Assembly (NCBI GenBank): GCA_905214905.1
Contig: CAJMNK010000083.1
Location: forward strand, 1-7,058
Direction: 5' to 3'
Length of the DNA: 7,058 nucleotides
From: an uncultured bacterium
GTDB taxonomy: Bacteria > Actinomycetota > Coriobacteriia > Coriobacteriales > Coriobacteriaceae
The notes under the pieces were generated by a model, which did not search any database, had not been told where the DNA came from, and saw only the letters and a list, made by a program, of their open reading frames with translations. Below are positions 6,413 through 7,058 of this stretch, piece by piece. Position 1 is the first letter of the stretch. The number at the start of each line of letters is the position of its first letter. The position numbers and the translations under genes are program-made.

Positions 6413-6445
6413 AATAGCAACGGCGTCATCTGGGCATTTGCTATT
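6413..6445. repeat. 8-bp inverted repeat upstream of the HTH gene (possible operator)
   Basis: AATAGCAA (6413-6420) and TTGCTATT (6438-6445) are perfect inverted copies with centres 25 bp apart. They lie just upstream of the candidate HTH promoter. Spacing of more than two helical turns could suit a dimer of a tandem-HTH protein, but that is inference; no T-run makes it a terminator. Confidence 0.4.
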
Positions 6446-6605
6446 AATTTGCGACATTTCTTTACGTTTAATTTACGCAGCTAGTTAGCCCGCAGCTCAT
6501 TGATGGTGTTTTACCAGCCAGATTGATATCTTTTTGTTTCGCTTGGTATGGTTTTCATAATTATTAACCCCTCAGCCTCTGAGCTAGCATGTCAGTCTTC
6601 CGCTT

Positions 6606-6747
6606 ACTTTCCAGCTTTCTACTTAACTTTCCAGCTTTCTACCCAGCTTTCCAGCTTTCCACCTAACTTTCCAGCTTTCTTTCCAGCTTTCCACCTTAGG
6701 TGTTAAGTTAAGTGGAAAGTTGGAAAGATGATGGGAAGTCGGAAAAG
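6606..6747. repeat. Array of ~20-bp CTTTCC-rich repeats, five direct plus two inverted
   Basis: The core CTTTCCAGCTTTC occurs exactly at 6607, 6627, 6647, 6667 and 6679. The first four copies repeat at 20 bp and the fifth at 12 bp. Each core itself contains two CTTTC halves. Copies in the opposite orientation follow at 6715-6727 (one mismatch) and 6733-6747 (degenerate). The last direct unit and first inverted unit can pair over 15 of 16 positions (6679-6694 with 6712-6727). The two orientations meet around CACCTTAGGTG at 6692-6702. The array is non-coding. It may be a multi-site protein-binding array, an iteron-like element or a folded RNA; no family was recognised. Confidence 0.8.
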
Positions 6748-6771
6748 CTAAAACGCCTTTCTCCAGCGACG

Positions 6772-6978
6772 GCTGGACAGTTAGTTCAGATACGTATTTT
6801 TCTATGCTGATAAAGCTGCGCTATGGTCCCCGGAGAGGGTTCTTTGGCGACTCATTGCACGCAAATCGAGCCCAGATGGCTACCGAACCCTAGTTTTGAG
6901 CCCCTTTCTTCCCCAAAACGAGCGCCGGATGCGCCTACTGCGGTCTGGAATTATACGTATCTGAACTAACTGTCCAGC
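6772..6978. mobile_element. 207-bp MITE-like element with perfect 26-bp terminal inverted repeats
   Basis: The bases at 6772-6797, beginning GCTGGACAGTTAGTTCAG, are the exact reverse complement of 6953-6978, 26 of 26 positions, with pairing ending at both outer and inner edges. The 155-bp interior has no credible gene but contains a second inverted pair, AGGGTTC (6836-6842) with GAACCCT (6885-6891), extended inward by a short UGGC/GGCUA stem. Size, lack of coding and perfect ends fit a miniature inverted-repeat transposable element mobilised in trans. No clear target duplication is seen at the edges. A structured non-coding RNA is the alternative. Confidence 0.6.
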
Positions 6979-7008
6979 GGAGTCCAAGACTGGGATCGCG
7001 CAGATCAG

Positions 7009-7031
7009 AACCACCCTTAAAAAGGGTGGTT
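7009..7031. terminator. Strong 10-bp-stem hairpin, probable terminator
   Basis: AACCACCCTT and AAGGGTGGTT form a perfect 10-bp stem with a 3-nt AAA loop. On the plus strand it is followed by the U-rich TGCTCTT; on the minus strand the downstream bases are less U-rich. It lies near the window edge, so it may end a gene entering from the right on the minus strand. The direction cannot be decided from this window. Confidence 0.5.
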
Positions 7032-7058
7032 TGCTCTTAGGGTATAACCCACGGGCCC

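Larger units (their letters stand above)
6329..6605. other. AT-richer intergenic stretch without a gene
   Basis: No reading frame here resembles a protein, and base composition is visibly lower in GC than the operon. Besides the HTH promoter candidate and the 8-bp inverted repeat, only small palindromes are seen: CTCAG/CTGAG at 6571-6583 and GCTAGC at 6583-6588. The composition shift and the neighbouring repeats fit a site of past element insertion. Confidence 0.6.

Noticed and set aside
6606..6747. CRISPR array
   Set aside because: The 20-bp units are contiguous, with no unique spacers, and include inverted copies; no cas genes are visible.
6762..6979. TCCAGCG at 6762-6768 and 6973-6979 as a target-site duplication of the MITE-like element
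   Set aside because: The right copy overlaps the terminal repeat itself and the left copy arises from a local CCAGC/GCTGG palindrome, so the match is probably coincidental.
7037..7058. Possible C-terminus of a minus-strand gene entering from the right (GPWVIP then TAA), followed by the hairpin at 7009-7031
   Set aside because: Only six codons are visible, which is too little to support a gene; the terminator-like hairpin is compatible but not decisive.

Overview
The window is GC-rich, host-adapted bacterial DNA dominated by one minus-strand operon. It encodes a membrane-bound, ferredoxin-linked group 4 [NiFe]-hydrogenase of the Ech type. The high GC, codon use, overlapping genes with AGGAGG ribosome sites, and an Ech locus beside short hairpin terminators suggest an anaerobic gut actinobacterium of the Coriobacteriia (Collinsella-like). 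That assignment is inference; no taxonomic marker is present.

Operon (5640 down to 20, minus strand). Transcription order is a giant fused membrane subunit (EchA-like antiporter joined in frame to EchB/NuoH-like, 960 aa), EchC (NuoB-like [4Fe-4S] small subunit), EchD (NuoC-like, with a long Ala/Lys-rich tail), EchE (NuoD-like [NiFe] large subunit) and EchF (two-cluster ferredoxin). This is the canonical echABCDEF order with A and B merged. All junctions are tight: 12 nt, a 1-nt overlap, 5 nt and 7 nt. In the first three junctions the ribosome site lies at or inside the end of the preceding gene. The expected function is that reduced ferredoxin passes electrons through EchF and EchC to the Ni-Fe site of EchE, protons are reduced to H2 (or the reverse), and the reaction is coupled to H+ or Na+ movement through the membrane arm. 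EchE keeps both nickel-binding CxxC motifs and ends exactly at the second one, so it needs no C-terminal proteolytic maturation. The window stops 19 bases after echF, so accessory genes further downstream cannot be seen.

Operon leader (5641-5889). About 250 bases without a gene lie between the operon and an upstream terminator. They hold an imperfect long-stem hairpin and small palindromes near the start codon.

Regulator-like gene (5924-6319, minus strand). This is a solitary tandem helix-turn-helix protein resembling OrfA of IS150/IS3-type elements. It has no OrfB partner and has its own intrinsic terminator.

Right-hand non-coding region (6329-7058). This is a lower-GC stretch with no credible gene. 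It contains an array of five direct and two inverted copies of a roughly 20-bp CTTTCC-rich unit. Next to it is a 207-bp element bounded by perfect 26-bp terminal inverted repeats, which looks like a MITE or structured mobile RNA element. A strong 10-bp-stem hairpin lies close to the window end.
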